Assembly (NCBI GenBank): GCA_024195585.1
Contig: SWBL01000390.1
Coordinates: 1 to 43,229, forward strand
Reading direction: 5' to 3'
Source of the DNA: Aureobasidium sp. EXF-3400
Lineage: Eukaryota; Ascomycota; Dothideomycetes; Dothideales; Saccotheciaceae
Length of the DNA stretch: 43,229 bases
The position numbers and the translations under genes were made by a program. Shown piece after piece: positions 9,840-20,776 of this stretch. Each line of letters opens with the position of its first letter. Within the stretch, counting starts at the first letter, position 1. The notes beneath the pieces were generated by a model that saw only the letters and a program-made list of their open reading frames with translations, did no database searches and was not told the DNA's origin.

Positions 9840-11308
9840 TGATATACATGATATGTATCAATCGATGTATCTGAATGTTCCAAGTCCATCTATCCGATCA
9901 CTGTGTCGATTAACACTATCACTGATGCCTCCGCACTCATAGTTGTGTGATACATGAGTGTCTGTATAAACAACTTCAGAACTCGTAAAGACCAACAGTG
10001 AAAAGGCTCGAAGATCGGAAAGTATGATACAGAGACCTTGACCCCGTCCTCAAAGGATGGGCTTTATAGTACAGTAAAACGTCCCCTTTCCCGACGGTAT
10101 CGGATCAACCATGTTCTCGGCCTGCGGGTGTGCACTTTAGTGTAGCAGCTGCGTCTGTGATAGATTGGTTGGTCTGTACCGTTTTGCTGCGCTCCCAAAG
10201 GTCTCGAGTTCAACTCTCGGCCTCATGAAGAGAGAAACAATACTTTTTGCGCCAACAATGCTCGTGAGATAGTAATTGTTTTGCTAGTTTTGGTGTGACA
10301 ATATGCGAGATAGAAGACTGGCACACTAAGATCTCAGACTCGTCACTGAGTAAGTGAGCTTTATATCGCTGCTACGGTGGAGAGTATCTTCTGAACTTGG
10401 ATGAAGCATTCACTACATTCAACAATGAACTCTCATAATCTCATCTTCCTTCCTGACAAACCAGCGCGAGAAAGAAAATAAACTAGAGTCAATGCTAAGT
10501 GGCCAACGATTGTGACAAGAGTAGACTGTGAGTGCGCTACTTCCTAGCGAACATCTAACCAGCTTGCTTTTTCGCGACCACAGGGTGGTGAGTCCACGAC
10601 TCCTTCCCAAAACACTAATCATCTTATCCCTCCACCTCACCAGCAAAAAACCCAGAGCCTCAGCTCTCTGGAAAAACTTCCATTCTCATCCCTTGATCAA
10701 AGTCACCTGATGACGGACACCAGGCTGCATTACGCCAATTTAAGACAGTACACGGCGGGATTTGAACGGTGGTTTTATTACCGAACGCAGTCGAGGCGTG
10801 AGTGTAAGCCGTTACACCACTCAGCCGATTGGCAGTGATGTTTGGGAACTGAGGGAACTATATAGACGGGGTGGGAGTGAAGGGTGGATTTGTGAAGTGA
10901 GTCCTTTCCACCTCTTTGCGATTGTGCTCCTTGTAGTATTCAAGGCTAGCATGTGCATAGTGTGAAAGTCATCTGTTGTTTGCCTGATTTTTGAAACTGG
11001 TTTGTGGTATATTATAGCGCAGCAAGCATCTTCAATTACAAAGAAGCCATCCTCCATAAGTCCCATAGCTCACAGGACTCGTGCATGTGAAATGTGACAG
11101 AACAATCCTACGACGAATTTGACACACAGGAAATATTCTCATGGACTTGCTAGCCTCTGAGAAGATTGGCCACTAAAAATTATATAAGACTCGAAACATT
11201 CTCCGAACTTCATGCATGTCATCCAAACGCTTTTAACATTACAAGTCTATCGCAAGCATCTCTATATACAAATGTCCCTTTCTTCACCAACCCTCCATCT
11301 CAACACTT
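9840..11308. other. gene-free stretch with tRNA-like and hairpin sequences
   Basis: No protein gene is visible in this 1469-bp stretch between convergent genes. It contains an 8-bp hairpin with one wobble (CCCGTCCT, CAA loop, AGGATGGG, 10043-10061), a tRNA-like T-arm at 10204-10220 with a D-arm-like stem 27 bp before it at 10160-10177, and a TTTTT run at 10244-10248. A second tRNA-like patch lies on the minus strand near 10750-10830. Neither patch folds into a complete cloverleaf when I pair acceptor and anticodon stems, so I do not call tRNA genes. They may be decayed tRNA copies or chance. Confidence 0.4.
10160..10248 (+). other. degenerate tRNA-like sequence (box B-like T-arm, T-run)
   Basis: TCGAG, loop TTCAACT, CTCGG at 10204-10220 forms a five-pair T-arm with a box B-like loop. 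ATAG and CTGT (10160-10163, 10174-10177) can form a D-arm around ATTGGTTGGT. The spacing between the two arms suits a tRNA, and a run of five T residues, as used by RNA polymerase III to stop, follows at 10244. The expected acceptor and anticodon stems do not pair, so this is at best a relic. Confidence 0.2.
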
Positions 11309-14300
11309 CTAACCATAGTTGAAAGGGTTTCTGCAAAGCGGGCACGTGCTAGCATTACTCGTCTTGAACCACTTGAACAAACAGGAACTATGGAACAAGT
11401 TCTTGCAAGTGCTGCAGCGCTTGCTAGGCAACTGTCTATCTCCAGAAATGATACTGTAGCAAATAGCACATTCAGATTGTCCTTTGAGTGCACCAGTGAC
11501 GTTGCGTTTCCAAGTGGTGAGGCCATCGATCAAATTGCCATTGCTGAATTGAATGACACCTTGACAGTTGCGCAGCCAAGATTGCCATTTGCGTTCGTCG
11601 GCAGCAACGCGATTGAGGCCTTCGACGCGTGCGGAGGCCAGAGGGTAAGTTTCAGGCAGGCGGATGACGATGGACATTGTTTGCTCGTCAACGAGATATG
11701 AGAATTGGACTTCGCGGCTGCGGGGCGAGACTTTGGCGCTCCAACCTTCGTATTCTGGGTCGGTTTTGACGGCGTCTGCCCATTGTGAGACTGAGTCCAG
11801 GGATGCGGAAACGATGAGAGGGGCAATGTATTTGGCAGTCCAGCTTTCGACGGCCAGGCCTGTTTGTCGTGACTTGATGGCCAGGAATTGGGTCTTTGTG
11901 AGGGAGGGTACGTGCATCAGAGATTGGTAGTAGAGGTGAGCCAAAAGCCAATGCATGCGTTTGTCTGCACTCAGGCCTTCGAGATCACCTTGTTGGTCGA
12001 GGTAGTCGAATCGGCGGACATCGTATTTCGATACGTCGACGGGACGGCCGCGGACATGACCCAAAAGCTCCCACGTCAGCTCCAGCAAGTGGCCAAGATA
12101 TTCGCCCTCACGCAGGGCCTCGACGTAGTCGGACTTGACCTGGTAACTGGAGTTGGCGAAGTGATCAAAGACGAGTTGCCAACTGTAAAGGTATGCTTGC
12201 AACTCGTGAGGGATACCAATGCGGAAAGATGCATCAGCTAGGCTGTCCAACGTAGGTGGTGCGAGCAGCAAGGACAACAGCTCCTCCGGCAATTTTGCTG
12301 CCTTCTTCTCGAGTGCTGCATCAAAGGAGACTTGCTCCTGTGCCGCTGGAATGACACGGTGCAAGATGTCGAAAGCTGTCTTCTGAAGGGCCTTTGATGG
12401 TGTGTAGAGCAGAGGATAGAGCTCTGCTTCATCTTCGATTTCGCCAGTGGACCATTTTGCGACTTCGCTGCCTAGTGACTGGAACAGTGCCTTTAGAGGT
12501 TCGTGGTGCTCATCAGACTGACCTTGGCCTTGTCTGACGAGGTTCATCAAGCCCATGTAAAGCACCTCAGAACTCTCCTTCCAAGCATCAACAAGATCAT
12601 CATTCGGCTCTTCGCTTGACTTGAGCCTACGAAGAATAGAAGAAAGTTGAAGAGTAGTGTAGACCAAAGCCATACGATTCTCGTCAGCAGTCTCATCACG
12701 GACGAAGCCCAGGTCCCATGTGTGAGTCAGGAAGGCCAGGATCTGCGACCAGTGTTCACCGTAGATGTCGCTGACGCCAGGCAGGACGAAAAGTAACGTC
12801 TTGCAAGTCTCAGCCTTGATCGGTGTAACCACTTCGTCGTTCTCGAGCCAAGGTAGTATATGCTTCATCAAGAAGATGAGACGCTGTTTGGCAACAATAC
12901 TGTCAGCTTGTTTGCTATCAGGGAACAAAGCATTAAGCATGACAAGCTTTGTGATGACCTTCTCAGGAGACTGAACAGCGTCCAAGCCAGTGAGATCGGC
13001 AACCAGCTCGTTAGTCTGTCTGTCGAGTTTCTTGCTTTCGGACAATGATTCCTTGAGACCACTGGTACAAGCCGTGAAGGGCATGACATCCTTGGCCTTG
13101 TAGAGCTGTAGTGCTTTATCTTCGTACTCTTGTACTTTGGCGTGGCTACCACCATGAATGGACTCGAGATCGCCAAGCGCATGGCTGAGTGCTTGAGCAT
13201 GGTAAAACGCTGATGTACTGCTACCCTTTGAGTTGTCAAAGAAGTTGTCAAGAACTGTACCAACAAACGCATAAGACGAAGATGCGTCTTCGTATTGCTG
13301 GAAGCAGTCCCCAATGAGTTTGTTGGCTTCGTTGACGAACTCGACCACCTCGGCCTCGGTCTCTGGGTTCGGCGAAGCAAGACCTCCCTGTGCTGTCAGA
13401 GAAATGCTTTCTGTGAGAAGAATGTGTGTGATGTAGAAGAGCTGGAACAGCTCTGTTTGTGTTTCGGGTTCAAGTGCCTGGAGCAGAGCACGGTTGGAGA
13501 ACACCCTAGAGGTGTACATGGCAAATCTAAGAGCTTGCGACAAGCCATCAGCATCCCTCAACACCTTGGAGGAATCAGAATTTGTTTCGGGGTCAACCAG
13601 GTAAGTGGCACCACCCAAGACACTGGTTATTGCAAGCGCGATGGAAGGTGCAGTCCCGGTGAATGGCGCGATCGCAGCTCTCCAAGACTCCAAATCAGGC
13701 AGGGCTTGCTTTGAAACCTCCTGCTTCTTTTGTTCAAGGTCACTCTCCTGAATGAGGTTGGTAGCCATGTCTAGAACCTGAGGCATTGGAAGTGAGCTTG
13801 ATGACACATCTCTCAGACTCTGATGCACAACGTCAAAGAGGATGGTTTGGGAACCAGCCTTGTCTGCTTCGGTAACGATGCTTTTGCTGATGCTGGAGGC
13901 CTTGGCAGCCAGTGTTTCATCGGCAGATTCTTCCAACAGTAGGAGGTTGGGAAGAAGTTGAGATCCACTAGGCTTCTTGATGTGCTCCTTGACGAGAGTC
14001 TTGTTGCTTCGAGAAATTTCTTGCAAACCATCTAAAGCAGAACCTGCCTTGTCCGACACTGAGAGCGAAGCAGTCAGGTCCGCTAGCATGCTGTCGACGG
14101 TCTCTGTAGAAGCTACACTCGGTGTACCCTTGAGGATACCCGAAACAAAGCTCCATTGCTGTCCTGTTTCCAAGCTGGACTTGAATTGTCGTTGTAAGAA
14201 AGCTTGAATGTCACCGTTCTGAGCAGCAAGCTCTGCAGCAGGCTTGACTCTAGGCGAAGCTAGCAAATCCTGGAAAGCGTTCAACTTCTCATCAGAATCC

Positions 14301-16238
14301 GGGCTGTTACCGATAGCATTTGCGGTCTTGTTCCATGCCTCACCGAAACGAGAGTCGGTTTGGAAATGATATAGGAGGGAGACGAATTGTCTCTGCGAAG
14401 GCGAGGATACTAATTCTGGCAAATCTTCAACCACGAAAGTTGCAATGATATCCTGAGTTTCCTGGTCTTTGGCGAGTAGAGCTTTACAATGATTTTGCAA
14501 TTCGTCCACAGCGGCAGCAGCGCCATATGGTTTTCCATTTCTGGATCTGAGTGTTTCGAGAGATGCCTTGATGATGTCCTTGGCCGATTGAGAGAAGACT
14601 GCTTGCAGAGATTCTGGCAGTTGATACTCCTCACGTAGAAGCTCTGATTGGAGCGATGCCCATCTTCCAGTTGCGGAGGCAATGTGCGCTTGAGACTTCT
14701 CGAAATCCTTTGCTTGCTCTGGAAGCGATGTTCGAATATCCTCAATGAGTAGTGTAGCGTATTCGGGCCACTTTTTCTCCAAAACAGTCGGCAAGCGCTT
14801 GCAGAATGCGGCCTTTGAAACATTCCAAGCAGGCTTAGCACCGGAAATCAGCCAATCCGAGGTACTAGAGGATGGTCGCAAATACTGTTCAATAGCTGGA
14901 ACTGCCATCTTGTTGAGCAGAGTCTCGTGTTCCTCATCAGACAAGGATGCACTGTTTTGGACCAGATCGAGAATCTTGAAGTAGGTGAACCAAGCTGCAG
15001 ATGCGTTGAAGCGATCGTCCTTCTGACCAACACCATCATGCACTGCATTAAGCAACTCTTCGGCTTCGGAATACTTTTGAGGTAAAACCTCTGTGGGTAG
15101 CTTGCTGAACAGAAGCCAGGCATTAGTCCAAAACTCGGCAGGTCCGGCCTGAGAACCGCGCTTGATACAACCTCTCAATCTCGTGCCGGCTGGCTTCTTA
15201 GATGTATAGCTTGTGGTCCAGGCTTGAGGGAAAGCATCTGTAAGCTCTACAAGAGCCAGCATAAAGTCGTAAGATGAACCAGTCTGATCGTGAGGAAGAG
15301 CCTTGGAGATGTAGGCTTCGCCAATGGTTGAGAGGTTGGCCTCTACAGCAGTCTTTTGCTTAGTTAAGCATGTGCGCAGGAAACGGTGGGTGGATCTCCT
15401 GACAACGACGTCCTCTTTGTATGATGCCAATTCCCAAATCTTGCTTTGGCCAACAATGCCCTCATATGTCTCTTGCTGTTTGACGATTTCTTCCGGAGCG
15501 AGGTCGTTTAGGAGGTTCGAGATAACTGCGATACTCGTGGCGACGACTCGTGAATAGGTGGCCTGGGCATCAGCGGGACTGACACTTCGCTCGTCGCTCA
15601 ACGTCTGGACTGTCTCGTTCAAGAGGGCGTCTCTACAGTGTTCGAGGATGGGTTGTTGGAAGGCCTTTCCAAGACTCTGCAACTTCTCAGGAGTGTTGAA
15701 GACGAGCTTCAAGGCATCCTGAGCAGCTCTAGCGGCAGCACGATCACTGTCTTGTGCTCCTGCAAGCCAGGGACCAGCGATTCTAGACATGTGTTTCGCC
15801 ATTCTCTTTCCACTCTTTGTTGCGATGTGACCGAGGACATTGTGTGCTAATTGACGTACACGACGGGCGCTGTCTATCGAGAGACGGGGATATAGTTTGA
15901 CCTGATCGCAATGGTCAACATACTGACTCTAGAGAAGGTGATCCAGGTCGACATACCCATGCTTCCAGGACTGGTTCCTCAATCTGCTGGTCTGGCACAG
16001 AAACATATTGCTGTAGTTCCTCGAGAGCCTTGGTCTTGGTTGTACTGTCCTTCTTGGTCAAGTTCTTGAAGGCTACTCCCACATTGGGGTCCGAGATGTT
16101 GGAAAGGTCCGGCGGTTCACCAATCCATGACAGCGGCGACGAGGATACACCAAAACCAGTGCCACCAAAACCCCCACCAAAGCCGCTGCCTCCAACTGAG
16201 CGCGCACTGCTTGCTTGAGGCCTAAATGCTTTCTTCAT
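11309..16238 (-). CDS. LTN1: listerin, RING E3 ubiquitin ligase of ribosome quality control
   Basis: Two exons (15957-16238 and 11309-15901) around a 55-bp intron (GTATGT donor) give 1624 residues. The junction reads LEAW/VKLYPRLSIDSARRVRQLAH, as expected for the conserved listerin N-terminus, which starts MKKAFRPQASSARS and contains SWIGEPPDL. The middle is a long helical HEAT/ARM-like solenoid. The last ~50 residues are a RING-variant domain (CAICYSIISG, CSTCKNLFHSSCLFKWF, CPLCRNPF). Listerin binds 60S subunits that carry a stalled nascent chain, together with the Rqc2 homologue, and ubiquitinates that chain for extraction by Cdc48 and proteasomal destruction. Its length matches yeast Ltn1. 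It is transcribed divergently from RAD3 with 332 bp between the start codons. Confidence 0.95.
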
Positions 16239-16570
16239 TTTGTGCCGGGGTGATAATCCAGACTAGTGCAATGGTGCCAGAGTATATTAGCAGACACCGT
16301 CCAGCAAAGAAGAGAAAATAGTGAATACACAGAGCAAGACCTTGAGTCGATGGTTGCTTCTGTCTCCAAAAAGTCGCGTCTTCTCAAGCAATCATCGATT
16401 ACTCTACGTCACTCAAAATCCGCTACATCTTGTAGTCTGTGCGCCCATCGACACTAGCCCCTTTCAGACGGCCCTTCGTTCATCTGTTTGGTCAGCCAAC
16501 TGCCATACAACTGCTGCCTCCCTCGATAACTTCTACCTCAGCCTCTGAGGAAGAGGCACAATCCGCCAGA
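16239..16570. promoter_or_regulatory. shared promoter region between LTN1 and RAD3
   Basis: This 332-bp spacer separates two oppositely transcribed start codons, so it must hold both promoters and both 5' leaders. No clear TATA box is visible. Frames within it look like noise. Confidence 0.6.
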
Positions 16571-19315
16571 ATGAAGTTCATGATTGAGTGAGTGCTATTG
16601 TTACTGTCTCACACGCTTTGCTGACCTCTCAAGTGACCTGCCAATTCTCTTTCCCTACCCCAGAATCTATCCAGGTAAGTTAATCAGCGGCAAACTGCTC
16701 CTAGAAAACTATACTGACTGTGCAATTAGAACAATATGCGTAAGCTATATATCAACAATCTATACTGCACTCATGACTAACGATTCCGAAAAGATACATG
16801 TGCGATCTCAAACGTACGTTTCAGGCAGAGCCAACATCAAGAATCAAACACTCACATCATGAGCAGGCACTCTGGATGCAGGAGGTCACTGTGTCCTGGA
16901 GATGCCTTCAGGAACCGGAAAGACCGTTACACTGCTGTCTCTGATTGTGGCATATCAACAGCATTACCCCGAACATCGCAAACTGATTTACTGCTCGCGT
17001 GTGTAACAATCCTTCAACTCATACTCTTCCAATTCTGACTTGACTAGGTACAATGTCTGAGATCGAAAAAGCTCTCGCAGAATTGAAAGCCCTGATGAAA
17101 TATCGATCCGAGCAGCTTGGCTACGTCGAAGACTTCAGAGGATTGGGTCTCACTTCTCGCAAAAACCTTTGTCTGCATCCTTCGGTCAAGAGGGAAAAGA
17201 GTGGTGGCATCGTTGACGCAAGATGTCGTTCTCTTACCGCAGGTTTCGTGAAGGAGAAGAAGGAGAGGGGTGAGGACGTGGAGCTTTGCGTCTATCATGA
17301 GGTAAGCTTTTGATCCTTTTAAGACTTGCCTTTCCATACTGACCACTTCCAGAATCTTGATCTTCTGGAGCCACACAATCTGATTCCTCCCGGTGTCTTC
17401 ACGTTTGATGATGTGCTCAAGTATGGCGAGGAGCAGAAGCAGTGCCCGTACTTCACAGTCAGACGAATGGTGAGTTTGTTGATCCATTTCAGTACACAAT
17501 CTTTAACCAATCTTCCAGATGCCCTTCTGCAACGTTGTCATTTACTCATATCACTACCTACTAGATCCCAAGATTGCCGAACGAGTATCGAAAGAACTCT
17601 CCAAGGATTGCATCGTCGTGTTTGACGAAGCCCACAACATCGACAACGTCTGCATCGAGTCACTAAGTATCGATATCACTGAAGACTCATTACGGAAGGC
17701 AGGAAAAGGTGCAGCCAATCTGGAGAGAAAAATCAACGAGATGAAGACAACAGACGCAGCAAAATTGCAAAACGAATACGCAAAGCTGGTACAGGGTCTC
17801 CGAGATGCTGATGAAGCGAACGATGAGGGTGCATTCATGAGAAATCCAGCACTTCCGGATGATTTGCTCAAAGAAGCCGTGCCGGGAAATATTCGAAGGG
17901 CAGAGCATTTCGTCGCCTTCCTCAAACGCTTCGTCGAGTATTTGAAGACTCGCATGAAAGTCTTGCATGTCATTTCGGAAACACCGCCGTCTTTCTTGCA
18001 ACATCTCAAGGAGCTCACCTTCATCGAGAGAAAGCCTTTGCGCTTCTGTGCAGAGCGTTTGACATCTCTGGTAAGGACTTTGGAGCTTCAAAATATCGAG
18101 GACTATCAACCACTACAAGAAGTCGCCAGTTTCGCAACTTTGGTCGCAACCTACGAAACTGGCTTCCTTCTGATCCTCGAACCCTACGAATCAGAAACCG
18201 CCACTGTGCCTAACCCAATCCTGCACTTTACTTGCCTGGACGCTGCAATCGCCATCAAACCCGTCTTCGACCGCTTCAGCTCGGTAGTCATCACTTCCGG
18301 CACAATCTCTCCATTGGAAATCTACCCAAAAATGCTCGGCTTCAACACAGTAGTCCAAGAATCCTACAGCATGACACTAGCCCGTCGCTCTTTCCTGCCT
18401 ATGATCGTAACCAGAGGAAGCGACCAAGGCGCAATCTCCTCCTCCTTCACCATCAGAAACGACCCAGGCGTCGTCCGCAACTACGGCAACCTCCTCATCG
18501 AATTCTCCAAAATCACTCCTGATGGTATAGTAGTGTTTTTCCCTTCGTATCTCTACATGGAAAGCATTATTTCCATGTGGCAAGGCATGGGCATCCTCGA
18601 CCAAGTCTGGAAACACAAACTCATCCTCGTCGAAACCCCCGACTCGCAGGAAACTTCTCTAGCCTTGGAGACCTACCGCACAGCATGCAGCAATGGCCGA
18701 GGCGCTATTTTACTCTGTGTCGCCCGCGGCAAAGTATCCGAAGGCATAGATTTCGACCATCACTACGGTCGCACGGTTTTGTGCATTGGCGTGCCATTCC
18801 AATACACCGAATCCCGTATCCTCAAAGCCCGTCTCGAGTTTTTGCGAGAAACCTACCGTATCCGCGAAAATGACTTTTTGTCATTCGATGCCATGAGGCA
18901 TGCTGCACAATGTTTAGGTCGTGTATTACGCGGTAAAGACGATTACGGTATCATGGTTCTCGCCGACCGCCGTTTTGGCAAAAAGCGCGTTCAACTTCCT
19001 AAATGGATTAATGCTGCTTTGCTGGAAGGAGATTCTAACCTTTCTGTTGATCAGGCAGTTGCTACAGCCAAAAGGTTTTTGAAAATGATGAGTAAACCAT
19101 TTCCGGCGAGAATGCAGGAGGGAGTTAGTACATGGAGTATCACGGATTTGGAAAAACACAAGGAGAAAGTTGAGAAAGAGAGATTGAGGGATGAGAGAAT
19201 TGCTGGCATCGAGGGGGTTAGTGGGGATGCGGTGATGAGGGAAGCTAATCGTGAATTGGAGGATGATGAGTATGGAGGTTTGGATGATGAGGATATCATG
19301 CAGATTGATGCTTAG
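16571..19315 (+). CDS. RAD3: TFIIH helicase subunit Rad3/XPD
   Basis: Eight exons (16571-16587, 16634-16674, 16730-16739, 16794-16813, 16867-16998, 17048-17301, 17353-17469, 17519-19315) give 795 residues, close to yeast Rad3. The first exons join to [36 protein letters not shown]. The Walker A motif EMPSGTGKT places its lysine at residue 48, the same number as in yeast. Four iron-sulphur cysteines appear in order (NLCLHP, DARCRSL, ELCVYHE, KQCPYF), then the DEAH box (VFDEAHNID) and the C-terminal [11 protein letters not shown] motif. Rad3 is a 5'-to-3' DNA helicase of TFIIH, opening DNA for nucleotide excision repair and bridging to the CAK kinase in transcription. Exons three and four are only 10 and 20 nt. 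An acidic tail ([16 protein letters not shown]) ends the protein. Confidence 0.97.
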
Positions 19316-19764
19316 AGCTGTATCAAGGCGGCATTGGTGTGCTCTTGTCCTTCTCTGCTTGTATCCTTAAAATCTCCCTCTCTTGCTCTTCTACACTTGA
19401 CAAACAGATACGCAGTCTTTCTGGTGACCAAATGTCTGTGATCTACATGGGATTCAAGAGAGCACGTTGACATCTTAGAGAGCATACCAATGAAAGGCTA
19501 GATTTGATCTCTTTGTTTTTGTTGGTCAGTGGTTCTTTTGAAATTGGCCAATATCGGTAATGTGGTTCGAGAATTTTGCATCTCTTCGAAAAAGGGTAAC
19601 AACAAAACGCCAGTGGAAAAAACGCCCCTATGCAACAAACTCAGTAGCGCTTGTCCTTCGCTCTGAGCTCTTTTTCTTTTCTTCGCTCCCTCCTCCCGAT
19701 AGGCGCCAGAAAAGCAGAAACAGATGTGGTAAGTGTAGGATCGTGGAAGAGCCAGGGGGATTGC
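19316..19764. other. 3' intergenic between convergent RAD3 and RPB5
   Basis: This 449-bp region holds the two facing 3' ends. No RNA gene or conserved frame is visible. T- and A-rich stretches could serve polyadenylation, but no site can be fixed. Confidence 0.5.
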
Positions 19765-20578
19765 TCATATACACCAGCGGTAACTGGCATAACGACCAGC
19801 AGTCTCCGACTTTCGGATAATCTTGACGACCTGACCTCTGCGCAGACCAAGATACTTGGCCACAGGATCCTCAACCCTGATTCTGGGCAACTGCGTCTCC
19901 TTCAATCTGTATCTATCCAGGAGCGCCTTCTTCTCTTCCGGGCTGAGCAAAATGTGCTTAGGCACCAACTCGTGCTTTGTAATGTTCACCAGCAAATCTG
20001 TTTCTTGGAAGACCTCAATGCCAATGGGTAGGTTTGCTGCTTGCTTGAGTGCAGAAGTAGTAACAGAAGCAGAAGTAATGTAGATGCCAGAGTAGAAATT
20101 GCGGTCGTTGAGGAATTGGGCGTAGTTGCGGAGGTGCTTGATGCCGATTGCGGCTTCTGTGCTGAACTCGACGTAGATTGTGCCGATTTTGGGTTCGGGG
20201 TTTGGGTTGGACTTTGTGGGCAGATCGGTGTATTTTGTGATCATGGCTTCTGAGGGACGGGCTTGGAAGTTCATTTTGGATTTGCTGGTGAAGGTTAGAG
20301 AGGTGGTCGTGTGAAGGTGGGCGCAAAGGTGGGTGTGTAGCGAGGGATTTAGACGTACTTGACAGCGCCGCTGCCGTCGCCGCATTGGTCGCGGAATTGA
20401 TCGAGGGAGACGTCGAGTTCATCTTCAGCCAGTTCGTAGCCCTGCGACATGTGCGTCAGTGTGGATGGTCTTTTTCGGAATTGAAGGGTAGTCGGACTCT
20501 GTCGTAGCACAGCTGCTTGGTCGTCTTCCAGACACGCCACAGTCTGGAGGTTTCGCGTCTAGTCTCGTCGTCGGCCAT
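19765..20578 (-). CDS. RPB5: RNA polymerase I/II/III shared subunit Rpb5 (ABC1)
   Basis: Three exons (20498-20578, 20359-20441, 19765-20284) with introns of 56 and 74 bp give 227 residues. The start MADDETRRETSRLWRVWKTT and the join TKQLCYDR/GYELAEDELD are typical of the Rpb5 N-terminal jaw domain; the second join places KMNFQARPSE right after the exon end. The C-terminal assembly domain is complete: KHELVPKHILLSPEEKKALL, LPRIRVEDPVAKYLGLRRGQ, VVKIIRKSETAGRYASYR. Rpb5 sits in the lower jaw of all three nuclear RNA polymerases and contacts downstream DNA. It is slightly longer than the yeast protein (215 residues). It is divergent from PPM1, with 198 bp between start codons. Confidence 0.95.
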
Positions 20579-20776
20579 GATTGTAGTTGCGACGGCTGGG
20601 AAGGTGGAGAGATGGAGTGATGTGTGTTGCGATGGCTCTTCGGTCATGGGCGCGCGCCAAAGATTGGATGCTTCGTCCTCGTAGTGAACAATTCTGCCGG
20701 TCTTGGCAGGGCGGTCAAGGCGACTCGGTGCATCTCGACGCAGCTCCAGACGGGCGTCATCTGGAGAAAGTTCCAA
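20579..20776. promoter_or_regulatory. shared promoter region between RPB5 and PPM1
   Basis: Only 198 bp lie between two oppositely oriented start codons, so both genes must be driven from this spacer. The + strand frame of PPM1 stays open across it, but that upstream reading shows no family resemblance and is treated as leader. Confidence 0.6.

Noticed and set aside
10160..10220. A functional tRNA gene
   Set aside because: T-arm and D-arm can be drawn, but acceptor and anticodon stems fail to pair, so it was kept only as a low-confidence relic.
20624..20776. 51-codon upstream extension of PPM1
   Set aside because: It lies in the shared RPB5 promoter and lacks family resemblance; the ATG at 20777 gives a normal N-terminus.
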